Notes: a model not told the origin generated them from the letters alone. A stretch of 64,000 nucleotides of DNA from Priestia koreensis (GCF_001274935.1 NZ_LILC01000019.1:62001-126000); one strand, 5' to 3'; positions 9,468 to 18,588 are shown, counted from the first letter of the stretch. Program-made: numbers and translations.

Positions 9468-10228
9468 GTTTTTTTTAGGGGGACGGATTTAATACTCATC
9501 ATGATAAATAGAAGTGAAATGCCGATGTGCAGGAGAGACACCTGTTCTGTATAGATACCTATTAAAGATAGCAAGGAAAAAAAGACCGTTGAGAACGTTG
9601 TGCTATATAAAGAGATCGTCCACAGCTGCTTGTAGAGAAGGGTACGCTTGAACAACTTTGCTATAGCCATTGCAACGAAACCAAACAAGCTGATACCAAT
9701 AAACTTCATCATGGCTGAAAAAAGATAAACGAGAACGAAATAAAGAGGTAAAAGGAAATAAGTAAAGGTTTTAAATTCTTGAAGCTTATCGGCTACCTGA
9801 TCACCGGTTAACGGTTTATTCCCTAATAAATAATAGGAATATACTTGAGTCTGATTGTTGGATTTAATAACGAATCCATCTTTTGATAATCCAATGGCTT
9901 CTCGGGATGATAAGGTAAGATCCTCTATAGAGTGCTTGTCGTCGATAAAATAGATCATTTTCTTTTTTGAAAGAGCGACGGTTTTTGGGCCAGAGGAAAT
10001 AAGCTCTCCATCTTTAATGACGAAAGAATGAGGGTGCTTGGAGAGAAACGATTGAAATTCATCGTATCCGGACAAAACCGTCTGAGAAAAGAAAATGAAA
10101 AAAGGGATGAGTGAAAGGAAGACAAGGAAAAATCCCATCTTCAATACTCGACCGATACTTAGTAAACGAAAAAGTGCGATTTTTTTAGGTGAATAAAGAC
10201 TGTAAAGCGTCTGTTGAAGGATATTCAT
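9437..10228 (-). CDS. yqgB: DUF1189 family membrane protein (YqgB)
   Basis: Unknown function; predicted multi-pass membrane protein. Start ATG 10228 is fixed by AGGAGGAGG upstream; the reading frame stays open for 74 more codons upstream but has no start site of similar quality. The 263-aa protein has one hydrophobic helix after the N-terminal LYSPKKIALFR motif, an extracellular mixed region (about 60-165), then three to four helices. The opening motif is characteristic of DUF1189. Confidence 0.8.
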   Translation of the reverse strand: MNILQQTLYSLYSPKKIALFRLLSIGRVLKMGFFLVFLSLIPFFIFFSQTVLSGYDEFQSFLSKHPHSFVIKDGELISSGPKTVALSKKKMIYFIDDKHSIEDLTLSSREAIGLSKDGFVIKSNNQTQVYSYYLLGNKPLTGDQVADKLQEFKTFTYFLLPLYFVLVYLFSAMMKFIGISLFGFVAMAIAKLFKRTLLYKQLWTISLYSTTFSTVFFSLLSLIGIYTEQVSLLHIGISLLFIMMSIKSVPLKKTKAPNKQLPA

Positions 10229-10376
10229 TTTTCCTCCTCCTATCCCTTTAATTGTAAAAAGAAGGGCGGTAAAAGACAAGGAAATATTCACAATTTTATC
10301 GGTCAGAGTAAGGTAGCAAATATTTCTTTTAGAAGGGGGGTATATTATAATAAAAAGGAAATGATGGAGGTGACAG

Positions 10377-10862
10377 ATGGATATTCTATATTGGATCTTA
10401 ATTAGCGTCTCATTTTTAATTGCGTTTGTAGGGCTAGTGTACCCGATCATTCCTAGCGTGTTATTCGTAGCAATTGGATTTATTCTGTACGGATTGTTTT
10501 ACGGTTTCGCTTCTTATAGCGTCGTGTTCTGGTTCGTCCAAGGATTTCTTACCATTGCGCTGTTCCTTGCTGATTATTTAGCGAATTTGGTTGGAGTGAA
10601 AAAATACGGAGGAACAAAAGCTGGGGTATGGGGAAGTACGGTTGGGTTGCTTGTTGGGCCATTCATTATACCGATTGTGGGAATTGTTATCGGGCCTTTT
10701 GTTGGGGCTGTTCTTGCGGAGCTTATTTTTAAAAGGCGTTCATTAAAAGAAGCATTTATGGTAGGAATCGGATCACTAATTGGCTTTTTTAGCGGTGTAT
10801 TAACGAAGGGGCTTATTCAGCTGTTCATGGTTGGCTATTTCTTATATGCGGTATTAAAATAA
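10377..10862 (+). CDS. yqgC: DUF456 family membrane protein (YqgC)
   Basis: Small (161 aa), very hydrophobic protein with about five helices and glycine-rich stretches (GSTVGLLVGPFIIPIVG), as in DUF456. Function unknown. GGAGGTGACAG precedes the ATG. It diverges from yqgB; a TATAAT at 10346-10351 is a possible -10, without a clear -35. Confidence 0.8.
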   Translation: MDILYWILISVSFLIAFVGLVYPIIPSVLFVAIGFILYGLFYGFASYSVVFWFVQGFLTIALFLADYLANLVGVKKYGGTKAGVWGSTVGLLVGPFIIPIVGIVIGPFVGAVLAELIFKRRSLKEAFMVGIGSLIGFFSGVLTKGLIQLFMVGYFLYAVLK

Positions 10863-10866
10863 CGTA

Positions 10867-10895
10867 TTGACAGTGGAAAGCATTCATGGTAAATT
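10867..10895 (+). promoter_or_regulatory. Candidate promoter of the tRNA cluster
   Basis: A consensus -35 TTGACA (10867-10872), a 17-bp spacer and TAAATT (10890-10895), about 28 bp before the first tRNA. It starts right after the yqgC stop. Confidence 0.5.
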
Positions 10896-10923
10896 TTTAA
10901 TGTCGTTACATAATTGTGATTTT

Positions 10924-10998
10924 TCCACAGTAGCTCAGTGGTAGAGCTATCGGCTGTTAACCGATCGGTCGCAGGTTCGAGTCCTGCCTGTGGAGCCA
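10924..10998 (+). tRNA. tRNA-Asn (GTT), copy 1
   Basis: Cloverleaf with TCCACAG/CTGTGGA acceptor stem, anticodon GTT at 10956-10958, T-loop GGTTCGAGTCC and an encoded CCA. Identical to the copy at 11103-11177. Confidence 0.95.
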
Positions 10999-11001
10999 TA
11001 T

Positions 11002-11075
11002 GGCGGTGTAGCTCAGCTGGCTAGAGCGTACGGTTCATACCCGTGAGGTCGGGGGTTCGATCCCCTCCGCCGCTA
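11002..11075 (+). tRNA. tRNA-Met (CAT), probably elongator
   Basis: Anticodon CAT at 11036-11038; acceptor GGCGGTG pairs with CGCCGCT, ending in a G-U pair at 1-72, discriminator A. Unlike its neighbours no CCA is encoded, so CCA must be added after transcription. The G1-U72 pair and the D-arm fit an elongator type better than an initiator. Confidence 0.85.
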
Positions 11076-11102
11076 TTTACTACATATTTTGAATGATTAC
11101 GT

Positions 11103-11177
11103 TCCACAGTAGCTCAGTGGTAGAGCTATCGGCTGTTAACCGATCGGTCGCAGGTTCGAGTCCTGCCTGTGGAGCCA
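11103..11177 (+). tRNA. tRNA-Asn (GTT), copy 2
   Basis: Same 75 nt as copy 1, anticodon at 11135-11137, CCA encoded. The identity extends a few bases beyond the gene, which suggests a recent local duplication or gene conversion. Confidence 0.95.
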
Positions 11178-11181
11178 TATA

Positions 11182-11258
11182 GGACCCTTAGCTCAGCTGG
11201 TTAGAGCAGACGGCTCATAACCGTCCGGTCGCAGGTTCGAGTCCTGCAGGGTCCACCA
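11182..11258 (+). tRNA. tRNA with CAT anticodon, probably tRNA-Ile2 (lysidine type)
   Basis: Anticodon CAT at 11216-11218, CCA encoded. The acceptor stem GGACCCT with C4 and C5 resembles the tRNA-Ile2 substrates of TilS rather than the Met tRNA at 11002. It could be a second elongator Met; the choice between them is inference. Confidence 0.8.
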
Positions 11259-11267
11259 TTATAGCGC

Positions 11268-11360
11268 GGAGGAATACCCAAGTCCGGCTGAAGGGATCGG
11301 TCTTGAAAACCGACAGGGGTGTAACAGCCCGCGGGGGTTCGAATCCCCCTTCCTCCTCCA
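11268..11360 (+). tRNA. tRNA-Ser (TGA)
   Basis: 93 nt with a long variable arm, anticodon TGA at 11304-11306, acceptor GGAGGAA/TTCCTCC, encoded CCA. As read, the discriminator (11357) is T rather than the usual G. Confidence 0.92.
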
Positions 11361-11382
11361 TATTACATATACATTTCAAAAG

Positions 11383-11408
11383 AGAAGCAGATGCTTGTCT
11401 TTTTTTTG
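11383..11408 (+). terminator. Weak candidate terminator after the tRNA cluster
   Basis: A short AAGC/GCTT hairpin followed by TCT and eight T. The stem is weak, the T-run is good. Confidence 0.4.
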
Positions 11409-11469
11409 TGCAATAAATTCTTGTTTTGTGGCACGATAAAAGCAAGGCACGACGAAATGTTAATGGAAT

Positions 11470-11508
11470 TGTTAAGAGTTTGTAAATTTTAAATAAACCG
11501 ATTGTAAA
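11470..11508 (-). promoter_or_regulatory. Four PhoP-like boxes (11-bp period), minus strand, before pit operon
   Basis: Read on the minus strand, hexamers TTTACA (11503-11508), TTTATT (11492-11497), TTTACA (11481-11486) and TTAACA (11470-11475) start exactly 11 bp apart. This matches the Bacillus PhoP recognition pattern TT(A/C/T)ACA with 5-bp spacers. The last box overlaps the -35 of the pit promoter. Confidence 0.6.
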
Positions 11509-11529
11509 TTCGACATGATCTGATAAAAT
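11502..11529 (+). promoter_or_regulatory. Promoter of DUF47-pit operon
   Basis: TTGTAA (11502-11507), 16-bp spacer, TAAAAT (11524-11529), about 50 bp before the first start codon. It is overlapped on the upstream side by the PhoP-like boxes. Confidence 0.5.
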
Positions 11530-11578
11530 GTGAGCAGTTGGTTCTTAAATATATATATAAATTTTTGGAGGGTTTCCT

Positions 11579-12199
11579 ATGATTTTTTCACCAAAAAAAG
11601 ATGTGTTTTTCGAAATGTTATCGAAAATTTCCGCTAACATGAAAGAATCCACACATTTCTTCGTTGATTACAACATTAAAAATGCAAGTGACTTAAAAGA
11701 ATTTGCAGAAGTAATGAAGAACTACGAACATAAAGGTGATTCTTATATTCACGAATTAATTGTGGCACTAAATAAGACGTTCATTACACCAATTGAGCGT
11801 GAGGATATCCTACAATTAGCAATGAAGATGGATGATGTATTAGACGGCTTAGAACAGTGGGTTGCTCGTTTAGAAATGTATTCTGTGACAGAAACAGACG
11901 ATTACATGAAAAAATTCTTTGCTCTGATTCATCAAGCATCCATTGAAATTTCAAAAGCGATTGAATTATTAGCAAGCAAGAAGCTTGGCGAAATGCGTAA
12001 GCATGGTATCGAAATTAAAGATATTGAGTCTCGCTGTGATGAGCTATTGCGTTCATCGATTAAAAACTTGTTTGTTATTCAAAAAGATCCGATTCAATTA
12101 ATTAAAATTAAAGAGCTATATGAAATGCTTGAAGATATCGCGGATAGCTGTGAAGATGTAGCCAATACGTTAGATACAATTATCATGAGAAACGCGTAA
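11579..12199 (+). CDS. DUF47 (PhoU-like) phosphate transport accessory protein
   Basis: Soluble all-helical protein (206 aa) of the DUF47/PhoU-like family (B. subtilis YkaA type), typically encoded with Pit transporters and thought to modulate them. Family-like features are an EHKGD motif near residue 50, the IEREDI segment and DSCEDVANTLDTI near the C-terminus. TTGGAGGG precedes the ATG. The gene is 11 nt upstream of pit and forms an operon with it. Confidence 0.88.
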   Translation: MIFSPKKDVFFEMLSKISANMKESTHFFVDYNIKNASDLKEFAEVMKNYEHKGDSYIHELIVALNKTFITPIEREDILQLAMKMDDVLDGLEQWVARLEMYSVTETDDYMKKFFALIHQASIEISKAIELLASKKLGEMRKHGIEIKDIESRCDELLRSSIKNLFVIQKDPIQLIKIKELYEMLEDIADSCEDVANTLDTIIMRNA

Positions 12200-12210
12200 G
12201 GAGTTTATTT

Positions 12211-13212
12211 ATGGATACGGTATTGCTTTTAACCATTCTAATCGTTATTTTTGCCTTGGCATTTGACTTTATTAACGGTTTCCATGACACGGCAAATGCG
12301 ATTGCAACATCAGTTTCAACGCGCGCATTGTCTCCGCGTATTGCGATCATAATGGCCGCAACGATGAACTTAGTAGGGGCATTAACTTTTACAGGTGTTG
12401 CCACAACCATTACAAAAGATATTGTTGATCCATTTGCATTACAAAATGGTTCCATTGTTATTTTGTCTGGATTAATTTCTGCGATCATTTGGAACTTAGT
12501 TACGTGGTATTTCGGAATTCCAAGTAGTTCTTCGCATGCAATCATCGGTTCGATTGCAGGTGCTGCGGTTTCAGCGGCAGGATTTAAAGTGTTGAACTAC
12601 GATGGATTTATTAAAATCCTTGAGGCACTTATTCTTTCTCCATTCCTTGCCTTGGCAATAGGATTTATCGTCATGACGATTTTCCGTTTTGTGTTCAAAA
12701 ACTTCAATCTGGAAAAAACAAATCGTGGCTTCCGTACGTTCCAAATTTTCACAGCGGCGCTGCAATCATTCACACACGGAACGAATGATGCACAAAAAGC
12801 GATGGGGATTATCACAATGGCTCTCATCTCAGCAGGCATGCATACATCAAGCGATACAATCCCGTTCTGGGTGCGTATTTCAGCAGCTCTTGCAATGGGG
12901 ATTGGGACATCCATTGGTGGATGGAAAATCATCAAAACCGTTGGTGGAAAGATCATGAAAATCCGTCCGGTTAACGGTGCGGCAGCAGATTTATCTTCTG
13001 CAATGATTATTTTTGGTGCAACAACAGTGCATCTACCAGTAAGTACAACGCACGTTATTTCATCTGCGATCATGGGTGTGGGTTCTGCTCAACGTGTCAA
13101 AGGTGTAAAATGGGGCGTAGCACAGCGTATTGTTATTACGTGGATTATCACACTGCCAGTTTCAGCAATTATGGCAGCGCTTGTGTATCAAATCTTACAT
13201 CTTTTCTTTTAA
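12211..13212 (+). CDS. pit: Low-affinity inorganic phosphate transporter Pit
   Basis: PiT-family (PF01384) secondary transporter, membrane, moving phosphate (probably as a metal-phosphate complex) with protons. Two inverted family signatures are visible: GFHDTANAIATSV near residue 24 and THGTNDAQKAMGI near residue 190, plus PSSSSHA and PVSTTHV. 333 aa with about ten helices. AAGGAG upstream. Single operon with the DUF47 gene; PhoP-like boxes at 11470-11508 suggest phosphate control. Confidence 0.93.
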   Translation: MDTVLLLTILIVIFALAFDFINGFHDTANAIATSVSTRALSPRIAIIMAATMNLVGALTFTGVATTITKDIVDPFALQNGSIVILSGLISAIIWNLVTWYFGIPSSSSHAIIGSIAGAAVSAAGFKVLNYDGFIKILEALILSPFLALAIGFIVMTIFRFVFKNFNLEKTNRGFRTFQIFTAALQSFTHGTNDAQKAMGIITMALISAGMHTSSDTIPFWVRISAALAMGIGTSIGGWKIIKTVGGKIMKIRPVNGAAADLSSAMIIFGATTVHLPVSTTHVISSAIMGVGSAQRVKGVKWGVAQRIVITWIITLPVSAIMAALVYQILHLFF

Positions 13213-13222
13213 TAGACGCAAG

Positions 13223-13254
13223 GAAGCAGTAGCGATGGCCGCTGCTTCTTTTTT
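13223..13254 (+). terminator. Terminator after pit
   Basis: GAAGCAG and CTGCTTC arms with additional inner pairs, followed by TTTTTT. Confidence 0.8.
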
Positions 13255-13335
13255 GAATTTCAATGTGTTTAGCAGGTATACATTGAGGGTAAGTGGAAAA
13301 TATATAGTCGTTAAGCAATCTTTTAGGCAAATTGT

Positions 13336-13364
13336 TTGAAACAATAGCCTGAATTTGCTAATCT
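13336..13364 (+). promoter_or_regulatory. Sigma-A promoter of sodA
   Basis: TTGAAA (13336-13341), 17 bp, TAATCT (13359-13364), about 60 bp before the ATG. Confidence 0.5.
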
Positions 13365-13424
13365 TACTTTAAAAGGTGTTAATCACCTCAAATTAGGTAC
13401 ATACATTGAAGGAGGAAATTAATT

Positions 13425-14033
13425 ATGGCTTACGAATTACCACAATTACCTTACGCTTATGACGCACTAGAACCACACATTGACAAAGAAACGATGAACA
13501 TTCATCACACAAAACATCACAACACATACGTAACAAACTTAAATAGTGCGTTAGATGGTCATGATGACCTAGCTGGTAAAAGCGTTGAAGAATTAATTTC
13601 TGATCTAGAAGCTTTACCAGAATCAGTACGTACAGCAGTACGTAACAACGGTGGCGGACATGCTAACCACAGTTTATTCTGGACATTACTTTCTCCAAAC
13701 GGTGGCGGCGCGCCAACTGGTGAATTAGCTGACGCAATCAGCTCTAAATTCGGTAGCTTAGATGAGTTCAAAGAAGAATTCGCAAACGCTGCTAAAGGCC
13801 GTTTCGGTTCTGGTTGGGCTTGGTTAGTAGTAAACAACGGTGAGCTTGAAGTAACAAGCACTCCAAACCAAGACAGCCCATTAATGGAAGGTAAAACACC
13901 TATCCTAGGCTTAGACGTTTGGGAGCACGCATACTACTTAAACTACCAAAACCGTCGCCCTGACTACATTTCAGCATTCTGGAACGTAGTAAACTGGGAT
14001 GAGGTTTCAAAACTTTACGCTAACGCTAAATAA
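13425..14033 (+). CDS. sodA: Superoxide dismutase (Mn)
   Basis: Detoxifies superoxide in the cytosol. Metal ligands are read as H27 region (NIHHTKHH), the [11 protein letters not shown]is, and D and H in [16 protein letters not shown]. 202 aa is the standard length. The Gly pattern GGGGAPTG suits manganese enzymes. GAAGGAGG upstream of ATG. The codon use is strongly biased (TTA, GCT, AAC, CGT), as for a highly expressed gene. Monocistronic, terminator at 14049-14080. Confidence 0.96.
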   Translation: MAYELPQLPYAYDALEPHIDKETMNIHHTKHHNTYVTNLNSALDGHDDLAGKSVEELISDLEALPESVRTAVRNNGGGHANHSLFWTLLSPNGGGAPTGELADAISSKFGSLDEFKEEFANAAKGRFGSGWAWLVVNNGELEVTSTPNQDSPLMEGKTPILGLDVWEHAYYLNYQNRRPDYISAFWNVVNWDEVSKLYANAK

Positions 14034-14048
14034 GTTTTACTTATAATC

Positions 14049-14080
14049 AAAAGCCGGCAGAACCTTCTGCCGGCTTTTGT
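14049..14080 (+). terminator. Terminator after sodA
   Basis: A 12-bp-class hairpin, AAGCCGGCAGAA and TTCTGCCGGCTT, with a T-run. Confidence 0.92.
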
Positions 14081-14157
14081 TTTCCAATAAATCCTTTTTA
14101 CATAACTCCTTTTCTTTTCCACACACTATAGTGGAGAAGAAAAAAGGGGTTTTTATC

Positions 14158-15453
14158 ATGAGTGTTTTAAAGAAAGTCATGGGTGAAGTCGAAGTAAGCA
14201 AAGACTTACTTTTGCTCTTAACCATTGGAGGATTATATGCATTAAGTATTGCGCTATCTAATTCATTTGTGAATATATATTTGTGGAAACAGTCTGGTGA
14301 ATTGTTGGACATCGGTATTTATAATTTATCGATTGTAACGTTTCAACCGCTTACCTTTTTATTGGCTGGGAAATTGGCGAAAAAAATTGATCGAGTGGTT
14401 GTTTTACGCCTCGGTGTCTCCTTTCTGGCAGCCTTCTACATTGCCGTGTTAGTGTTTGGGGAACATGCTCACCAGTTTTTAGTGCTATTTGGAGCCATTC
14501 AAGGAATTGGAGCCGGATTTTATTGGCTAGCGTTTAACGTGTTAACGTTTGAAATTACGGAGCCAGAAACAAGAGATTTTTTCAACGGGTTTTTAGGGAT
14601 TTTAAACTCTTCCGCTGGTATGATTGGGCCGATTGTGGCTGGTGTGATTATTTCCACTCTGTTTCGTTTTAACGGATATAACATCGTGTTTGGGATTTCG
14701 TTGGCTCTTTTTGTAGGAGCTGTGATCACAAGCTTTTTCCTTCAAAGGCGTGCTGCAGAAGGTCATTACTACTTAAAAGAGGTTCTTGCAGAACGAACAA
14801 CCAATCGTGATTGGAAGCTTGTATTAAACGCTCATTTCTTTCAAGGATTAAGAGAGGGAACGTTTATCTTTGTTGTTTCAGTATTGGTATTTATTACGAC
14901 GGGCAGTGAACTAGCGCTTGGAACATTTGGGCTAGTGAACTCGGCTGTTGCGTTTTTAGGCTATTACTTTGTTTCAAGGCTATTGAAGAAAAAGCACCGG
15001 TTAAAGGCAATCTTAACAGGTGGACTCATTCTATATGCTTCCGTCTACCTTTTAATTGTTCATCTTTCCTTTGTAAACTTAATTCTATATGCCATTTGTA
15101 TTGCTGTAGCTTATCCAATGCTTCTGATCCCTTACACATCTTTAACATATGATGTGATTGGAAAGTGTCAAGATGTAGGTAAAAAGCGTATTGAATTTAT
15201 CGTTGTGAGAGAGCTCTTTTTAAATATGGGGCGTATGACATCGATTATTGGTTTTATTATCGCGGTGGCCTTTTTTAACGAACGTATTAGTGTTCCTGTC
15301 TTACTAGCTATTGTAGGAGCAGGTCATACGTGCATCTACTTTTTTGTGCGTCACGTATCTGTATTAAAAGCAGAACAAGCGTCCCAAGAAATTACACAAC
15401 CGAAAGCACCAACACCTATTTTGAACGAAGGGGACGGTGAATCACCTGTCTAG
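14158..15453 (+). CDS. yqgE: MFS transporter YqgE
   Basis: Major facilitator superfamily permease (431 aa, about 12 hydrophobic helices, central loop near residues 190-215). Substrate unknown. Start ATG 14158 has AAAAGGGG upstream; the frame remains open further upstream but those starts overlap the sodA terminator. B. subtilis yqgE has the same size and the same place after sodA. The C-terminus is a hydrophilic tail. Confidence 0.85.
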   Translation: MSVLKKVMGEVEVSKDLLLLLTIGGLYALSIALSNSFVNIYLWKQSGELLDIGIYNLSIVTFQPLTFLLAGKLAKKIDRVVVLRLGVSFLAAFYIAVLVFGEHAHQFLVLFGAIQGIGAGFYWLAFNVLTFEITEPETRDFFNGFLGILNSSAGMIGPIVAGVIISTLFRFNGYNIVFGISLALFVGAVITSFFLQRRAAEGHYYLKEVLAERTTNRDWKLVLNAHFFQGLREGTFIFVVSVLVFITTGSELALGTFGLVNSAVAFLGYYFVSRLLKKKHRLKAILTGGLILYASVYLLIVHLSFVNLILYAICIAVAYPMLLIPYTSLTYDVIGKCQDVGKKRIEFIVVRELFLNMGRMTSIIGFIIAVAFFNERISVPVLLAIVGAGHTCIYFFVRHVSVLKAEQASQEITQPKAPTPILNEGDGESPV

Positions 15454-15460
15454 TTCTTAA

Positions 15461-15518
15461 AAGCCTCTCGTGTTGAAGACAAACGTTCTTCGGGCAAACG
15501 AGAGGTTATTCTTTTTTC
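15461..15518 (+). terminator. Terminator after yqgE
   Basis: CCTCTCGT and ACGAGAGG arms enclose a second GAAGA/TCTTC hairpin, followed by a T-rich run. Confidence 0.75.
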
Positions 15519-15591
15519 TTACGTTTGTGACAAAAAAAGTATGTTTTGTGGCCGACAGGTCTTATTCTTTAGATAAGGTAGGGGGTTTTCC

Positions 15592-15620
15592 TTTTCAGTC
15601 GTAACAACGTCCTGTATAGT
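15592..15620 (+). promoter_or_regulatory. Candidate promoter of pbpA
   Basis: TTTTCA (15592-15597), 17 bp, TATAGT (15615-15620), about 36 bp before the ATG. The -35 is weak. Confidence 0.35.
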
Positions 15621-15656
15621 ACTACTAGAGGAAAATGTAGAATTGCAGGTGTTGAA

Positions 15657-17786
15657 ATGAAGAAAAAGAAAAAAAAGAAAACCCATCTAACGGGCAGACT
15701 GAATGTCCTTTTTTTGGTTGTTTTTCTCCTGTTTTCTACCTTGATTTTACGACTAGGAATCGTCCAAATTGTGAATGGGAAAACGTATGAAAAACAGGTA
15801 GAAAAAACAGAGGACAAAACGATTGATAATCCTGTGCCTCGAGGTGAGATATTCGACCGCTACAATCGTGTAATGGTTGATAATCAACCGCTCAATGCTA
15901 TTACATATACGCGTTACTCAAATACGACACAGGAAGATCGCCTACGTGTCGCACGGAAATTGGCTCAGTATATCGACAAAGACACAAGCAAAGTGACAGA
16001 ACGTGACCAAAAAGATTACTGGCTACAAACACGTCCAAAACAGGCGAAGCAAAAAATTACGAAAAAAGAATGGGCGCTGTTTAGTGACAGCAAGTTAACG
16101 GACAAGCAAATTTACGACAAGCAGTTAGAACGTATTACGGAAAAAGATTTGCAGTCCATTTCGAAACAAGAGCTTGAGGTCATTGCGATTAAACGCGAAA
16201 TGGATAGCGGCTACACACAAACTACTCAAACGATTAAGAACGAGGGTGTAACACCAAAAGAGTATGCACTAGTGAGCGAGCATCTTGCTGAGCTTCCGGG
16301 TATAGATACGACAACTTACTGGGATCGTGACTACGTGTTTAATGATACGCTACGTACCCTGTTTGGAAATATCTCGTCTACGAACGAAGGAATTCCCCTT
16401 GATAGCTTAGACTATTACCTCTCTAAAGGATACAGTCGAAATGAGCAGGTGGGCACAAGCTACATTGAAAAGCAGTATGAAAGCATTCTAAGAGGCGAAA
16501 AATCTCAAACAAAAGATATTGAAGACCGTGCAGGGAATATTGTCGATCAAGTGACCATTGATAAAGGGCAGCGCGGAAAGGATATTTCGTTAACTATTGA
16601 TGTGGCGCTGCAAACAGCAGTGGAACAGTCCATTGAGAAAGAGCTTCGTGAAACGAAAGCGAAGCCTACGACGCAATATTTAGATCGTGCGTTCATCGTC
16701 ATGATGGATCCTCGTACAGGAGAAGTTCTGACCATGGCGGGGAAACGTCTTGTGAAAAATCCCGACACGGGTCAAATGGAAATGAAGGATTTTGCACTTG
16801 GAAATATGACGTCTGCCTACGCGATGGGTTCAGCGGTTAAAGGAGCTACGGTGCTCGCAGGTCTGGATTCAGGAGCGATTACGCCGAGTACACTTTTAGT
16901 CGATGCGCCGATTAAGTTCAAAGGAACAAAAGAGAAAAAGTCGACTCATAATATGGGGCCCATCAATTTACAGCGCGCTTTAAAAGAGTCGTCAAACGTA
17001 TTTATGTTTAAGACGATCATGCGAATGGCTGGAGCAGAGTATAAGTACAACGGGTCGTTGAATATTCGTCCGTCCATTTTTGAGGAGATGCGCCAATATT
17101 ATAGCCAGTTTGGTCTTGGGGTGAAGACAGGGATTGATCTTCCACAGGAGATGACGGGTTACAAAGGGAAAAGTCATACACCAGGTTTGGCGCTTGACTT
17201 TGCGATCGGTCAGTATGATACGTACACACCTCTTGAAATGGCGCAGTATATTTCAACGATTGCCAACGGCGGGTATCGTATGAAGCCGCAGATTGTGAAG
17301 GAAATCCGTGAGCCAACAATTAATAAAAATGAGCCAAGCAACGTATTGTATCATGCCGAACCAACGATTTTAAATCGTATTACGATGAAGGAATCGTATA
17401 TTAAGCAAGTACAAGAAGGAATGAAAAAGGTTTATCAGGAGCCACATGGTACGGCTTATAATTATTTTAGAGGCGTAAGCTATGATCCGGCAGGTAAAAC
17501 AGGTACGGCCCAAGCGTTTTATAATGGGAAGCCGACGTACAATTCTACGTTAGTTGGATTTGCTCCTTATAACAATCCTGAGGTTGCATTTGCGGTCGTA
17601 GTGCCGAATGCGTATACGACGTCTCCGAATGGAATTAGTCGCGAGATTGGTCGCGATGCGTTGGATGCTTACTTTAAGTTGAAGGAGCAGGGAGAGAAGG
17701 AATTAGAGGAGCAGGGTCAAGCGAATCAAAATTCTGTCAAAACGTCTTCTAAAAGCATTGAATCTGAAGTGAGTAAAATTCAATAA
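15657..17786 (+). CDS. pbpA: Penicillin-binding protein 2A (class B transpeptidase)
   Basis: Monofunctional peptidoglycan D,D-transpeptidase; PBP2A/PbpH-type proteins support rod-shape elongation. A run of Lys (residues 2-8) precedes one membrane anchor (about 15-35). The PBP dimer domain starts with [11 protein letters not shown] near 56. The transpeptidase domain has S392-A-V-K395 (active-site Ser in SxxK), S445-S-N447 (SxN) and K614-T-G-T617. 709 aa fits B. subtilis PbpA. The ribosome-binding site is weak (GCAGGTG). Monocistronic; terminator at 17797-17826. Confidence 0.94.
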   Translation: MKKKKKKKTHLTGRLNVLFLVVFLLFSTLILRLGIVQIVNGKTYEKQVEKTEDKTIDNPVPRGEIFDRYNRVMVDNQPLNAITYTRYSNTTQEDRLRVARKLAQYIDKDTSKVTERDQKDYWLQTRPKQAKQKITKKEWALFSDSKLTDKQIYDKQLERITEKDLQSISKQELEVIAIKREMDSGYTQTTQTIKNEGVTPKEYALVSEHLAELPGIDTTTYWDRDYVFNDTLRTLFGNISSTNEGIPLDSLDYYLSKGYSRNEQVGTSYIEKQYESILRGEKSQTKDIEDRAGNIVDQVTIDKGQRGKDISLTIDVALQTAVEQSIEKELRETKAKPTTQYLDRAFIVMMDPRTGEVLTMAGKRLVKNPDTGQMEMKDFALGNMTSAYAMGSAVKGATVLAGLDSGAITPSTLLVDAPIKFKGTKEKKSTHNMGPINLQRALKESSNVFMFKTIMRMAGAEYKYNGSLNIRPSIFEEMRQYYSQFGLGVKTGIDLPQEMTGYKGKSHTPGLALDFAIGQYDTYTPLEMAQYISTIANGGYRMKPQIVKEIREPTINKNEPSNVLYHAEPTILNRITMKESYIKQVQEGMKKVYQEPHGTAYNYFRGVSYDPAGKTGTAQAFYNGKPTYNSTLVGFAPYNNPEVAFAVVVPNAYTTSPNGISREIGRDALDAYFKLKEQGEKELEEQGQANQNSVKTSSKSIESEVSKIQ

Positions 17787-17796
17787 AGAGTTCGTG

Positions 17797-17826
17797 AGTC
17801 CACCTGTTAATGGGTGGACTTTTTTG
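17797..17826 (+). terminator. Terminator after pbpA
   Basis: AGTCCACC and GGTGGACT arms around an 8-nt loop, then TTTTTT. Confidence 0.9.
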
Positions 17827-17935
17827 TTGTGTTTTTGTTGTGGATGCAAAGCTTATAAGTTTGGATTTTCGAGCTAATTGCGTTGCTTGTCACTAGGCGA
17901 CACGAAGGAGATATTCCGTTAAAAGGGAAACCCTC

Positions 17936-18079
17936 TCTACTAGTCCGGATCTTCGTTACAGATTGCTTCGCTTTCCACGGGGCGAGCGCTGAGCTTCCTC
18001 GTCGCTTTGCTTCCTGCGGGATCTCAGCTGACTCGCTAGTCCCGTAGGAGTCTTCGCATCTTCCACTATGATCCTCTTG
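17936..18079 (+). repeat. Structured intergenic repeat, copy 1
   Basis: Contains a core of about 105 bp (starting at GATTGCTTCGCTTTCCACGG) that is identical to copy 2. Internal complementary segments CACGGG/CCCGTAG, GCGAG/CTCGC and GCTGAG/CTCAGC nest into one long hairpin. Similar GC-rich repeats with the same opening are, from memory, common between genes in Bacillaceae; I do not name a family. Confidence 0.8.
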
Positions 18080-18152
18080 TGTTTGGAATAGGGGAGGTTC
18101 AGTGGACTGGTTATCTAATCTGATTATGTGAGTGAGATAAATTTGAAAACCC

Positions 18153-18297
18153 CTCTACTAGTTCGGATCTCCATTACAGATTGCTTCGCTTTCCACGGGG
18201 CGAGCGCTGAGCTTCCTCGTCGCTTTGCTTCCTGCGGGATCTCAGCTGACTCGCTAGTCCCGTAGGAGTCTTCGCATCTTCCACTACGCCCCTTTTG
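18153..18297 (+). repeat. Structured intergenic repeat, copy 2
   Basis: Core identical to copy 1; start 217 bp downstream of copy 1. Differences are confined to the first 20 and last 15 bases. Confidence 0.8.
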
Positions 18298-18364
18298 TTG
18301 TTGGAATAGGGAAGGTGTAATGATCGTTAGTCTGATTATGTGAATGGAATAAATTCAAAAAAGC

Positions 18365-18507
18365 GTTACTAGTCCGGATCTCCATTACAGATTGCTTCGC
18401 TTTCCACGGGGCGAGCGCTGAGCTTCCTCGTCGCTTTGCTTCCTGCGGGATCTCAGCTGACCGCTAGTCCGGTAGGAGTCTCCGCATCTTTCACTACGAT
18501 CCTTTTG
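18365..18507 (+). repeat. Structured intergenic repeat, copy 3
   Basis: Same core with a short deletion in the GACTCGCTAG segment, CCCG changed to CCGG, and TTCGCATC changed to TCCGCATC. Confidence 0.8.
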
Positions 18508-18588
18508 TTGTTGGAGTAGGATTCATTCAGTCTGTCTCTGTTCTAAGTAGCGATAGACAAACAAGTTTTCGTTTTTTTAAAAGGAATC

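Noticed and set aside
10251..10450. Longer N-terminus of YqgB (74 extra codons)
   Set aside because: AGGAGGAGG precedes ATG 10228, and the extra part is not family-like and lies across the divergent yqgC promoter region.
11215..11445. Frame on the minus strand across the last tRNAs
   Set aside because: It is an accidental frame through tRNA-Ile2 and tRNA-Ser genes.
12571..13073. Long minus-strand frames within pit
   Set aside because: Antisense shadows of the pit gene with no start signals.
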